The notes beneath the pieces were generated by a model. The model had not been told where the DNA came from. It saw only the letters and a program-made list of their open reading frames with translations, and searched no databases. A stretch of DNA of 27,467 nucleotides from Limnohabitans sp. Rim8 (GTDB lineage: Bacteria > Pseudomonadota > Gammaproteobacteria > Burkholderiales > Burkholderiaceae_C): the NCBI GenBank assembly GCA_945877725.1, contig CAMDXR010000008.1, positions 1 to 27,467 of the forward strand. Reading direction: 5' to 3'. Numbering within the stretch: position 1 is the stretch's first letter; the number at the start of each line of letters is the position of its first letter. The position numbers and the translations under genes are program-made. Below, in pieces: positions 11,397 to 19,990 of this stretch.

Positions 11397-13247
11397 TCAC
11401 TCACCTGCTTTCTTCTTGCGGATCACTCCAGTCACGGGATCGCGGATAAAGTCTTTGCTTGGCTCCGCGCCACCAGCGGCTGGTGCTGCGGGCTTGGCTG
11501 GAGTTGGTGCAAGCACCTTGCTGCCAGACGACAGTTCGGCGAGGTCCTCGTTGTACTTATCGCGCATTTCCATGTAGCGGTCGGAATCAATAAACTCGTC
11601 GGCGGTCATCTTGGAGTCTTTGAATGCCTTGGCTACGCGGCGATCAAACTGCGCACGGCGGGTCATCAGGTCGGCCTTCATGCGGATCGACTCTGGCGTA
11701 TCTTGGCCAGTGATGCCAGCGTTGGCCATCAAGCGCTGCTCGAAGTCAGACACAGCGCCCTTCATGTACTTTGACTGCTGCAACTGCATCTGTGTTGCGT
11801 ACATCAAGAACGTGCGGTACTTGGCCTGATCTGCTGGCTTCAAATCCGCGTTGCGCATGACATCTTCGATGGCCTTTGTACCAACGGTGAAGCCCGGCAA
11901 ACCAATACCGTCGCGCACAAGCGTTGCAATACCCGACGAGATCTTGTCGTTGTTGAGAATACCGAACATCGCTTTGGCGTTTGGGTCTGACGCAAATTTG
12001 CGGAACACGTTGGCCGTGGTGATGGTCTCGTCCGCGTCCTTCTTGCGCTGGTTGAAATCTTTGCGAGATTCAATCTCGGATTCAATCGCGGCGGTTTGCA
12101 GCTTTTCGGCTTTTTTGGACTCAAGATCAAGCTCTTGCACTGACTTGAGCTTGTTGGGCTTTTCGCCATCTTTTTCTGGGCCTTTTTTGCGCGGTCCTTC
12201 AACAACGCGCTTGGCCAGATCGTGATAGGCGGGGTCGTCGTTGGCAGCCAGCATGCTGAGTCTGGCCGCAGTGCGTGCGTCCACCTTGTGCGTGCCGGGG
12301 TAACCGTAGAGCTGGACCTCTTCGGTCTTGCCCGTGGGGTACTGGTAAAACTTGCCAGTGGCCAAGTCAAGCACGCCACCCTCTTTGTCGCGGTAGCGCT
12401 TTTGCTCGATCTCTTGGCCTTCTTTGATCAGGTCACCCGGCGACTTGCTCTTGTCATAGCGGTTCAGGCGGACGTAGTCGCGCCCTGTCATGAAATTGGG
12501 GTTTGGCGGTGCGACCTGAATGCCGTCGATGCCCTCGAAGCCGGGCGGCTTGTTGGCCTCCATGGCCGTCAGTGCGCCTTGAGGCGAACCAATGACCGTG
12601 GCCTTTACCGGACCCGGAGTGGGCGCAGGAGCAGGAGCAGGTGCTGGCGCAGGGGCAGGCGGCAGTGGGCGCGGGGCTGGCTGTGCTGGGGCTTGTGACA
12701 GCGGTCCAGCAACAGGCGGAGCAGGTGGGGCAGGCGGAGCAACAGGAACGGGCGCAGGAGGCGCAGGAACGGGCATAGGGGCCGTTTCGCCACCAGACAA
12801 GGGGCCAGCCTGCGGCCCAGCAATTGGGGCCGCCTTTGGGCCTGACAGCGGGCCTGCTGCGGGTGCAGGTGCGGATGCTGGCGCTGTGGGGTTGAGGTAT
12901 TGGTTCAACGCAGCGTCGCGTGACTTCAGGCGCTGAAGCTCAAGCCCTTGGCCAGCCACTGCAAATTTTTGCTGGGCAAGGTCCTGCTCCTCTTTCAGTG
13001 CGGCGGCCTCGGCGGGGCCGAGCCTGCCAGCCACGTTGCCAAGGGACTCGCCAAAGCCGCCCGTTTGCGTAGGGGCCAGAAAACCCTGCGCCATGGCCAG
13101 CATGGTGGGGTCGAAGAATCGGTTCTTGCGGTTGTCCAGAGAATCGGTGAGCTTGGCCAACGCCTCTTGATAGCGGCGATTGGCCTCAAGCGTCTCTGGA
13201 TCTTCGCCGGGCAAATAACTTGCTGTCGGGGCTTTAGCTTCGGCCAT
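11397..13247 (-). CDS. Large Pro/Ala-rich virion protein, probable internal/ejection protein
   Basis: A 616-residue protein from ATG 13247, preceded by AGGGAG at 6 bases. Residues 1-120 are helical (QEALAKLTDSLDNRKNRFFD, LKEEQDLAQQKFAVAGQGLE); 125-225 are a Pro/Ala repeat region with irregular PAPAP and PLSGP units; 230-616 return to charged helices (LDLESKKAEKLQTAAIESEI, DFEQRLMANAGITGQ, FDRRVAKAFKDSKMTADEFI). No enzymatic motif is visible. Length, composition and place between the giant protein and the glucosaminidase resemble internal virion proteins of podoviruses. A tail-spindle or scaffolding role cannot be excluded. Confidence 0.65.
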   Translation of the reverse strand: MAEAKAPTASYLPGEDPETLEANRRYQEALAKLTDSLDNRKNRFFDPTMLAMAQGFLAPTQTGGFGESLGNVAGRLGPAEAAALKEEQDLAQQKFAVAGQGLELQRLKSRDAALNQYLNPTAPASAPAPAAGPLSGPKAAPIAGPQAGPLSGGETAPMPVPAPPAPVPVAPPAPPAPPVAGPLSQAPAQPAPRPLPPAPAPAPAPAPAPTPGPVKATVIGSPQGALTAMEANKPPGFEGIDGIQVAPPNPNFMTGRDYVRLNRYDKSKSPGDLIKEGQEIEQKRYRDKEGGVLDLATGKFYQYPTGKTEEVQLYGYPGTHKVDARTAARLSMLAANDDPAYHDLAKRVVEGPRKKGPEKDGEKPNKLKSVQELDLESKKAEKLQTAAIESEIESRKDFNQRKKDADETITTANVFRKFASDPNAKAMFGILNNDKISSGIATLVRDGIGLPGFTVGTKAIEDVMRNADLKPADQAKYRTFLMYATQMQLQQSKYMKGAVSDFEQRLMANAGITGQDTPESIRMKADLMTRRAQFDRRVAKAFKDSKMTADEFIDSDRYMEMRDKYNEDLAELSSGSKVLAPTPAKPAAPAAGGAEPSKDFIRDPVTGVIRKKKAGE

Positions 13248-13248
13248 C

Positions 13249-14298
13249 TTATTCTCCCTCGCCGCCAGTGATTGGGACTACGTTACCGTTGGAGTCGTAG
13301 TAGTCGCCAGTGGCGGTGTCGTAGTAAACGCCAGTGCCCGTGGCGTTGCCGCCAGCAAATTCGCTTGGGTCAACTTTGTAGCCGCCAAACAAATCTTTGT
13401 TGCCAGTTGCAAGGCCCTTGAGGTAATCGACCAGTCCAGCGCCAGCGCCAGCAACGGTCTGCATGCCCTTGCCACCAGCGGTGCTGCCCAGCATTGACAG
13501 CACACCCATGACGTTGGCCAAGTCCGACGTCTGGTACGAGCCAGCCTTTGGACCCACAAACGTCGAGGTTTGCCCGCCCGGCACGGTCAAGCCGCGCATA
13601 AGGCCAGAGGCCGTCGTTGCGGTCTTGAGCGGGGCGTCCAGCAGGCTCTGCTGGTAGGCTTGACGCTCTGCGCCAGCCTTGGTCAAAGCGCCAGCGCCCG
13701 TGAGCGCTTGGTTCTGCTCAATGTCCGACAGCTTGCCTTGCGTCTGGGCCACTTGGTTTTGCAGCGAAGCCTCATCCAAAGCGCCCTTCAGGGCCTGTGT
13801 ATAACCTTGGGATAACGCGCCGTACTGCTGGCCAGTCAGCCCAGCCTGAACGTCAGCCAAGGACTGCCCAAGGGCGTTGGCGTAGCGTTGGCTGCCAAGG
13901 CCGCCAGTGCCCACAAACCCAGCCTTCATGGTGGGCAGCAGGTTGCGCTGGACGTTTTGCTGAGACAGGCGGCCCATCTCGTCCACCACGTTGGCGGTGT
14001 ACGGGTTCAACAAGGCCTGAATGCGCTCTTGAGTTATCCCTTTGGCGGCCTGCCCGGCAGTGTCCTGAGCTGCGTTGATGCCCTCTTGGCCAGCGGTTGC
14101 GGCGGCGGGCAGGTTGTTGTAGCCCATGACCTGCAAGGGGTCATATCCAGCCACAGACTGCGTCGGGGAACGCGACATGGCATTCGCGCCAGCGGTTGAC
14201 AGGCCAGTGAGGTAGTTGGTGTAGTACGACGGAGCGTTGTCGGTGCGCGTCTCGGTCGTCTTAATATCGGGTAACGGTGCGCCTTGCGTGATTGACAT
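13249..14298 (-). CDS. Ala/Gly/Gln-rich virion protein, probable DNA-ejection protein
   Basis: A 349-residue protein from ATG 14298, with AGGAG 6 bases upstream. Residues 70-240 are low-charge helices rich in Ala, Gly, Gln and Leu (INAAQDTAGQAAKGITQERI, MKAGFVGTGGLGSQRYANAL, LADVQAGLTGQQYGALSQGY, ALKGALDEASLQNQVAQTQG), typical of phage DNA-transfer or internal virion proteins; the C-terminus (TGVYYDTATGDYYDSNGNV) is Gly/Tyr/Asp-rich. The GFVGTGGLGSQRYANALG-type segment recurs in such proteins of short-tailed phages. Between the 616-residue and giant proteins in one transcription unit with 1-2 base gaps. Confidence 0.7.
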   Translation of the reverse strand: MSITQGAPLPDIKTTETRTDNAPSYYTNYLTGLSTAGANAMSRSPTQSVAGYDPLQVMGYNNLPAAATAGQEGINAAQDTAGQAAKGITQERIQALLNPYTANVVDEMGRLSQQNVQRNLLPTMKAGFVGTGGLGSQRYANALGQSLADVQAGLTGQQYGALSQGYTQALKGALDEASLQNQVAQTQGKLSDIEQNQALTGAGALTKAGAERQAYQQSLLDAPLKTATTASGLMRGLTVPGGQTSTFVGPKAGSYQTSDLANVMGVLSMLGSTAGGKGMQTVAGAGAGLVDYLKGLATGNKDLFGGYKVDPSEFAGGNATGTGVYYDTATGDYYDSNGNVVPITGGEGE

Positions 14299-14300
14299 GC

Positions 14301-17300
14301 TTATCTCCTAGCCTTGCGGGCGGTTTTCGTAAGGTAATCCAAAGGTGACTTCTTCGCCGGGGGCGGCAGATCCTTTGGCTTGGCCGACCTGTGATACGCC
14401 CGGATGGAGTGCATCATGTCGTAGAGTTTATCTGACCCGGCCTTGGTTGAGCCATTCCCGAGGGCAGCCACCACGTCAGCAGGGAACACAAACTCCCCGT
14501 CAGCCAGCATGGCCGGGATGTCGTCGGACTGGCCATCGCCGGGGCCTGTGACGGCGTTCCCGGTGCGGAAGTCGATTCGCATCTTGCCTGAGTGCTCAAT
14601 CACGTTCAAGCCGCCACCAGCGTAGTTCCTTTTGTGGGGAGCGCCACCACCAGCAAACAGCGGGGTAGCGAGGCCGCCAGCCTTGGAGTACAGCATTTGC
14701 GTGCCGGGGTTACCGCCAAGCAGTTGGTCGATCTCGGTCGAATTTCCGTAGTTGAAATAATTCGACTCGCCAGATTGGTCTTTTTGGGGGTCAAGCTCTT
14801 GTTTCACTGGGGCCGCCTGTTGAGTTTGTTGTTGAGTCTGAGAATCAGTTTGTTGTGGCTTTGCTGCATAAGTGTTTTCCTCGACCATTTCTTGGAACGG
14901 CGACAAAATGCTTTCAAATTTAGCTTCACCAGTATTTTTATAGCTGATGTCTTTAAAGCCGGGGGTTGATGTATCAACCAACCCAGCAGCGCCAGCAGCG
15001 GGCGCAATCAAAGACATGGCGCTGGCAAGGTTCCGCGCTGAAGTGTTGGTGTTGGCTGCGCGTTTTGCTTCAAGCGCGGCCTTCTTTTGCTCTTCTGCGG
15101 CAATTCTTTGCTTTTCTTGAACGTCAGCAACGCTGATCTCCAAGCCGCCCACGCCTTCGTTGATTTCCTTCAGTGCAGCTTGCGTGGCCTCTTGGTACGT
15201 CTTGCCTTGCGCAACTAGCTCATTGACACGCGTGTCAAACTGAGTCGCAAGCTTGGTAACTTGATTCTGCGTTTCCCTGATGGCCGTTTCGGTGGCCTGC
15301 TGATTTGTCTGACCTTGAGCAACCAATTCAGCTATGCGTGCATTTACAGCCGTATTGCCCGTTTTGACCTGAGCTTGCGTTTCTTTGATTGCCTGCTGAA
15401 CGGCCTCGTTCTGGGTTACGCCCTGCCTGACCAAATCAGCAATCCGGTTGTTGATATTGCTCTGAAGATCGGTCAGGTTGTTGGTTGTTGTCGTGGTCCC
15501 AGTATTCGTGCCAGTATTCGTGCCAGTATTGGTCCCGGTCGTTGTCGTGGTGTTAAGCCCGGTGTTTGTTCCGGTGTTTGCGGTCACCGTGTTGCCAGTC
15601 AAGGCCCCGGTGGTCGTAAAGCTGCCAGTATTGGTCCCAGTATTGGCTCCAGTGGTCGTGCCGACGTTTGTGCCCGTGCCAGTGCTGGCAGTTGTTCCGG
15701 TTGTGCCAAAAGTAGTTTGGAGCTGCGTGTTGTCAACCGGAGTTGTTGAAGACGTAACGGTGTTGGCTTTTCCGGTCGGCGACACATATGCCGTCCCAAT
15801 CTCGACCCCCGCGTTTTTCAGAAGCTGGTTTGATAGGTCGATGTCGGCCTGCGTAACTGTCGGGGCTGCTACGGTGTTTGAATAGAAGGTTCCAGCCGTT
15901 TTTCCAGCGGTTGCCGGGTCCATGCCAGCGGACGCAAATATTGATGCAATATTTTTTGCAGCGTTGGCAGTATCAATAGACTCGTTGAGCTGAGACTGAA
16001 TCAAAGGCGTTAAGGCCGCGACCTTGGATGGATCAATTCCATTGGCCGTCAAAAATTCAGTGACAGCGACCGTCTCCATTTTTTGGCCCAGCGTACTTGC
16101 AACAGCGTCAGCTTTAACGGCTGACATACCCCTGTCTTGCAAAGTCTGAGAGATCAGGTCCTCGGCAGATCCGATGTAAGCATTGCCCGCACGCACGCTG
16201 TTGGTGATGTTGCGCTGCATGGTTGCGTAATCACTCTCGGTCAGGCCAAGCGTCACAATGGCTTGCTTCAACGTGGGAACAGTTGGCTCAATGGTGTCCA
16301 GCCCGGTGTTTGTTGAGAACGGGTTGGAGTAGCTCTTCAGGTCCATCATGTTGCGTGTGGCTGTCGAGATCGACCCGGCAGTACCGACGGCAGCCGTGGT
16401 GGCCAGCGCGGTGTCCTGAAGCGCTTTGGTGAAGTCAGCAAGCGTGGCGTCTTTGCCCAAGCCAAAGCTGGTCCACTTGTCCGCAGCCATTTGAGCGGTC
16501 GTGGTCAACAGCTCAGACACCTGCTCGTTACCCATGCCTACAGCAAAGTTTTTGACACCGTTGACAATTTGTCCAGTACTGCCAGTGAGCGGAATGCCCT
16601 TCATGAGCAACTTCATACCGGGGATACCAGCGGCCTCACCAGCAATCTCAAGGGCCGTCATGACAGCCGTCCGCTTCATGTTTTCTTCTGTTGTCAATTG
16701 GCGGATGTTGCTTTGACCAGCAGCTCGAATGGCCTCATCCTTGCTTCCGTAAGTCTTCCCAGTGTTGTCCATCCAAGTGGTTGCGCCCTCTTGCCATGAA
16801 TTGTTGGCAGCAATGGCTCCAAGGGTCATCAAAGCCCCAACAGGGCCAGTGGCCGCAAATGAAGCAACCGACTCAAGGCCCGAGGCAATACCACCAGCAA
16901 TGACGCGCTGGTCGTCAGTGGCCAAGCTTCTCAGCGTCTTGTCCTTGGAGTTGCTCCACATTTGCTGGATTCCGTCAGCCGTGGCGTTGTCAAGCCCCAA
17001 TGAATCACGAAGCAATTGAGCACCCCGAGTTACCACGCCCGCCACGTCGGCGGTTGCAATGTTCAAACCAGCATTGAACACGTTCTTGCCAGTTTTTACT
17101 GAATCAAGAATGCTCTCAACGGTGGTTGGGTTGTACGCCGAAATGGTCCCGCTTGGCGTCCCAGTGAACTTCGTTGTGACCTCACCAGTTGGGTTGTAAC
17201 GCGCCGTCTCACTCAAAAGGGTGTCAATGACTTTGTAGGTCGATGAGTTAGCTCCCTTGAGCATTGCAGCCCTTTGCAAAGGCTCTGCCTTGGTGTAGGC

Positions 17301-19508
17301 GTCAACAAACTTGGTCATCTCACCTTTGGTCAAGTCCGCAGGGTTGAAGTCGGGGCTGCTCAAGTTGTCCAGCAACCTGTACTTTGTGTAGGCGGTGACT
17401 TGGTTGTCGTACTTACCAGCGTTTGCAGCGTTGGTGTCAAGTCGAATAATTTGCTCTTCACGATTTTCAGTCGTATAGGTTTTGGTCACACCTGTTTTTG
17501 GATCGGTCCAATCAAAAGTAGCATTTGGCCCGTAAGCCCTACGAGCCGCTGTATAAGCTTGACCTCGAGAAATTTTTTCTCCCACTGACGCGTTAGGCGG
17601 GACATAGTCTGGCGGCAGATCCAAGCCGTTGATTGCCAAATCGGCGGCGCTGTCCAGCACATTGCCTGATTTCAGTGCGGCCAAGATTTGCTCGTTAGTT
17701 GGCTCTGTGCCAGCTATTGCATAGTAAGTGTCTCGAGCTTTATCGTTGGCCAGCGTATTAATGCCGTCAGTTGGGCTGGTGGTGTACGCCGTACCAGCAA
17801 GGTTTGCGGCCTCTTCTGCGGTTGGAACAAAGCCAAAATCGCGCCTGCAAATATTTGCAACGTCGGTCTCTGACAACAATCGGCCAGCGTCTTGACTGAA
17901 GTCAACATTGGAGCCGTCGTTGGCTTTGAAGTCCATGACCTTCTGTGGTATGCCAGCGGCGTTGGTAAACAACTGCTGGCCGTCCTGAATGAACTTGCCC
18001 CCAGTCGTTAGGATCATGTTGTTGGACAGCGTCCAATTGCCGTCTGCGTCTTTTCCAGTCACTGACACTGCGCCAGTGTTCAGGGCGTCGATGGTTGCAT
18101 CGCGTGTTGCTGTTGCAGCCAACGCCTTGGTGTAGTTCTCGGCGGTAGTGTCAGCGGCGGCTTTGGTCTTGGACCAAGCGTCATACTTGGTCTGATATTC
18201 CGTTGCTGCATCCTTGAGTTTTTGAGCTAAGTTAGTTCCGTTGGGCGTATCAACTTCATCTTTAATTGCTTTATACGAGGCCATCTTTGTTTCGATGGCT
18301 TTTGAGTCAGCCGCAACCCCATCAAACATTGCCTTGTTGTCGTCGTAAATTTTCTGCGCAGCAGCGCCAGTGGTTTTTGATAATTCTGCGGCAGCATTTG
18401 CCTCGACGGCAGCAGCGTTTGCAGCATTGAGATAATCCTGCTGTGTTGGACCCAATGCAGGATTGAAATTTTCGTATTTTGATTTGTAATCGTCAAATAT
18501 TTGCTTTTGTTCGTTGTACTTTTTGACAGCCTCTGCGTTTGCAGCCAACTGCACATCCATTTTTTCTTTTACTGGGTTGTACTCGTTTTTAATCCGGGCG
18601 TTTAGGGCGTCTGCGGATGTGTTAATTTCTTTGCGGAGCTTTTCGCCTTCAATAAGTTTTGCATCAACGTCGGCCTTAGCCAAGGTGTATTTACCCTGAG
18701 CCGTCTGTGCGGCATCAGTGTCGGTTGTGAGGTTGACGTAAGCTTCTTTTGCTGCCTTAGAAATAGCCGATCCGCCCATATTGAGAGTGGCGTAAGCAAT
18801 GTACTGTCCAAGGGCTTGTGAGGGGTCGCCCTTGCCAGAGATTACGGTGTTCAGGGCTGTGCTTGTTGCGCCCTTCATGACGTTCAAAGTTTGCTGGCTA
18901 AAGCCCCAGTTGGGGTCTTTGTTCAATGCATCAAAGTAGCTGTTTGATGATGAATAAACAAGGCCAGATGTAAACCCAGAGGCGATACCTTGCTCGACAG
19001 GCTTGCCCGTCAACGCAGCATTAATGCCGCCGACCAAAGAAGAATTCAGACTTGCAGTGGCAACCTTTGCAACCTGCACAGCAGTGTCCATTGGAAGATT
19101 AAAATTCTCCATCATGGCATCAGTGAAATCACCAGCAATTGCGTTGCTGGTGTAGTTCGAGATGTCCATGCCAATTTGTGTATTGGTAAGGAAAGAGCTG
19201 GTTGCATACGACAAGGCGGCTGACTTTGCCATGTCCTCAAGGTTGCCGCCCTTTGCCCCGGTAATAACGGCAGCAGTCACATATGGCGGAATTCCGACCA
19301 TAGCTCCGCCCACCATCAAAAGCGTAGGCAACGGGTCTTTCACAATTGCATTGACCGTTTTCCCCACTTCATTGACAACCCCAGTGGCGGCCTTTGCAAC
19401 TTCGTTAACTGCGCCAGTGGCAACATTGACAACCGTTTTTAAAGTGGTTTCAACTTGTTTCGTTATATCAAGGTCAACTCCGGTTTTTTCTTTTACATAA
19501 CCCATCAT
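14301..19508 (-). CDS. Giant 1735-residue virion protein with repeat linker
   Basis: Starts at ATG 19508, overlapping the previous stop, or at the next in-frame ATG one codon on; AAGGGG is upstream. Residues 1-280 are Ala/Gly/Val-rich with membrane-like stretches (TLLMVGGAMVGIPPYVTAAV near 62); 280-480 are coiled-coil-like; a long middle part follows; about 1270-1345 is a Thr/Gly/Asn repeat (TNTGTNTG); about 1350-1450 holds three helical repeats with a RIAELVAQGQT core; about 1650-1690 has GPGDGQSDDIPAMLADGEFV, a motif shared by C-termini of phage virion proteins. No catalytic motif is seen. Inferred to be the main internal or ejection protein, as in podoviruses with very large inner-core proteins. 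Tape-measure function is less likely given the short-tail markers. Confidence 0.72.
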   Translation of the reverse strand: MMGYVKEKTGVDLDITKQVETTLKTVVNVATGAVNEVAKAATGVVNEVGKTVNAIVKDPLPTLLMVGGAMVGIPPYVTAAVITGAKGGNLEDMAKSAALSYATSSFLTNTQIGMDISNYTSNAIAGDFTDAMMENFNLPMDTAVQVAKVATASLNSSLVGGINAALTGKPVEQGIASGFTSGLVYSSSNSYFDALNKDPNWGFSQQTLNVMKGATSTALNTVISGKGDPSQALGQYIAYATLNMGGSAISKAAKEAYVNLTTDTDAAQTAQGKYTLAKADVDAKLIEGEKLRKEINTSADALNARIKNEYNPVKEKMDVQLAANAEAVKKYNEQKQIFDDYKSKYENFNPALGPTQQDYLNAANAAAVEANAAAELSKTTGAAAQKIYDDNKAMFDGVAADSKAIETKMASYKAIKDEVDTPNGTNLAQKLKDAATEYQTKYDAWSKTKAAADTTAENYTKALAATATRDATIDALNTGAVSVTGKDADGNWTLSNNMILTTGGKFIQDGQQLFTNAAGIPQKVMDFKANDGSNVDFSQDAGRLLSETDVANICRRDFGFVPTAEEAANLAGTAYTTSPTDGINTLANDKARDTYYAIAGTEPTNEQILAALKSGNVLDSAADLAINGLDLPPDYVPPNASVGEKISRGQAYTAARRAYGPNATFDWTDPKTGVTKTYTTENREEQIIRLDTNAANAGKYDNQVTAYTKYRLLDNLSSPDFNPADLTKGEMTKFVDAYTKAEPLQRAAMLKGANSSTYKVIDTLLSETARYNPTGEVTTKFTGTPSGTISAYNPTTVESILDSVKTGKNVFNAGLNIATADVAGVVTRGAQLLRDSLGLDNATADGIQQMWSNSKDKTLRSLATDDQRVIAGGIASGLESVASFAATGPVGALMTLGAIAANNSWQEGATTWMDNTGKTYGSKDEAIRAAGQSNIRQLTTEENMKRTAVMTALEIAGEAAGIPGMKLLMKGIPLTGSTGQIVNGVKNFAVGMGNEQVSELLTTTAQMAADKWTSFGLGKDATLADFTKALQDTALATTAAVGTAGSISTATRNMMDLKSYSNPFSTNTGLDTIEPTVPTLKQAIVTLGLTESDYATMQRNITNSVRAGNAYIGSAEDLISQTLQDRGMSAVKADAVASTLGQKMETVAVTEFLTANGIDPSKVAALTPLIQSQLNESIDTANAAKNIASIFASAGMDPATAGKTAGTFYSNTVAAPTVTQADIDLSNQLLKNAGVEIGTAYVSPTGKANTVTSSTTPVDNTQLQTTFGTTGTTASTGTGTNVGTTTGANTGTNTGSFTTTGALTGNTVTANTGTNTGLNTTTTTGTNTGTNTGTNTGTTTTTNNLTDLQSNINNRIADLVRQGVTQNEAVQQAIKETQAQVKTGNTAVNARIAELVAQGQTNQQATETAIRETQNQVTKLATQFDTRVNELVAQGKTYQEATQAALKEINEGVGGLEISVADVQEKQRIAAEEQKKAALEAKRAANTNTSARNLASAMSLIAPAAGAAGLVDTSTPGFKDISYKNTGEAKFESILSPFQEMVEENTYAAKPQQTDSQTQQQTQQAAPVKQELDPQKDQSGESNYFNYGNSTEIDQLLGGNPGTQMLYSKAGGLATPLFAGGGAPHKRNYAGGGLNVIEHSGKMRIDFRTGNAVTGPGDGQSDDIPAMLADGEFVFPADVVAALGNGSTKAGSDKLYDMMHSIRAYHRSAKPKDLPPPAKKSPLDYLTKTARKARR
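15160..15460 (-). repeat. Three helical protein repeats inside the giant protein
   Basis: The encoded units RIADLVRQGVTQNEAVQQAI, RIAELVAQGQTNQQATETAI and RVNELVAQGKTYQEATQAAL share the pattern R-(I/V)-x-(D/E)-LV-x-QG-x-T-x-x-(E/Q)-A, spaced about 33-35 residues apart. They follow the Thr/Gly/Asn linker and may form a rod or docking surface. DNA identity is partial, so the duplications are old. Confidence 0.7.
15499..15534. repeat. 12-bp tandem repeats in the giant-protein gene
   Basis: Two exact and one diverged copy of a 12-base unit (CCAGTATTCGTG) stand head to tail and encode Asn-Thr-Gly-Thr units. Related units recur up to about 15680 within the low-complexity linker. Being in multiples of three, copy-number change would keep the frame. 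Confidence 0.8.
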
Positions 19509-19990
19509 TCACCCCTTGGCTCACCAGTGGTGATTACAGCTAATTTTGTTGATGAATCAAAGTGGGATTTAACGCCCTGTACTTTGTGCCTTCTTAGGGC
19601 AATTTTTAGAGCGCGGACCACATCATGAGAAGTGTGGGCAATCGTAATATCAAAGCCCAATTTTCTAGCTGCGTAGTTAAACTCAATTAAATTGTTAATG
19701 TAGTTTTCAGCGGTGTCCCCGTTGTACCCACGAACGAATCCAGCACGGTGTGGCAACGCAGCTATCGTGAACAAGGTGTTACCTGCGCGAATTCTGATCA
19801 ACCTTGGATCGCTGTATTCTTTGATCATGATCGAATACAACATGCGCTCAGGTGAAACGTGGTTTTTTTTGGCGGATGCCACGCACATTTCAATGCCATT
19901 TTTGTCTTCATGCGAAGCCACCGCAAAAATGTCGGTTGGGTCCAGCATGTGCTCTTTTGAGCTGACCGGGTGAATGCCTGTTGCGTTCAT
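19505..19990 (-). CDS. Small virion-region protein with GNAT-like layout
   Basis: The start at ATG 19990 overlaps the di-iron gene's stop (ATGA); longer frames would lie within that gene. The 161-residue product reads as alternating strands and helices: GIEMCVASAKKNHVSPERM, TLFTIAALPHRAGFVRGYNG, AENYINNLIEFNYAARKLGF, ITIAHTSHDVVRALKIALRR, HFDSSTKLAVITTG. The ending, helix then strand, (N/H)TSH, helix, acidic turn, strand, resembles the GNAT-like T7 internal virion protein gp13, which also precedes ejection proteins. That similarity is judged by eye and is a hypothesis. It directly precedes the giant virion protein. Confidence 0.6.
   Translation of the reverse strand: MNATGIHPVSSKEHMLDPTDIFAVASHEDKNGIEMCVASAKKNHVSPERMLYSIMIKEYSDPRLIRIRAGNTLFTIAALPHRAGFVRGYNGDTAENYINNLIEFNYAARKLGFDITIAHTSHDVVRALKIALRRHKVQGVKSHFDSSTKLAVITTGEPRGE

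Noticed and set aside
12592..12936. Gly/Ala-rich rightward frame
   Set aside because: Mirror of the Pro/Ala repeat region of the 616-residue virion protein (Gly is the antisense of Pro).
15478..15885. Val/Pro-rich rightward frame and short repeats suggestive of a CRISPR array
   Set aside because: Repeats are 12 bases, contiguous without spacers, and in frame with the Thr/Gly/Asn linker of the giant protein; the rightward frame is its antisense.
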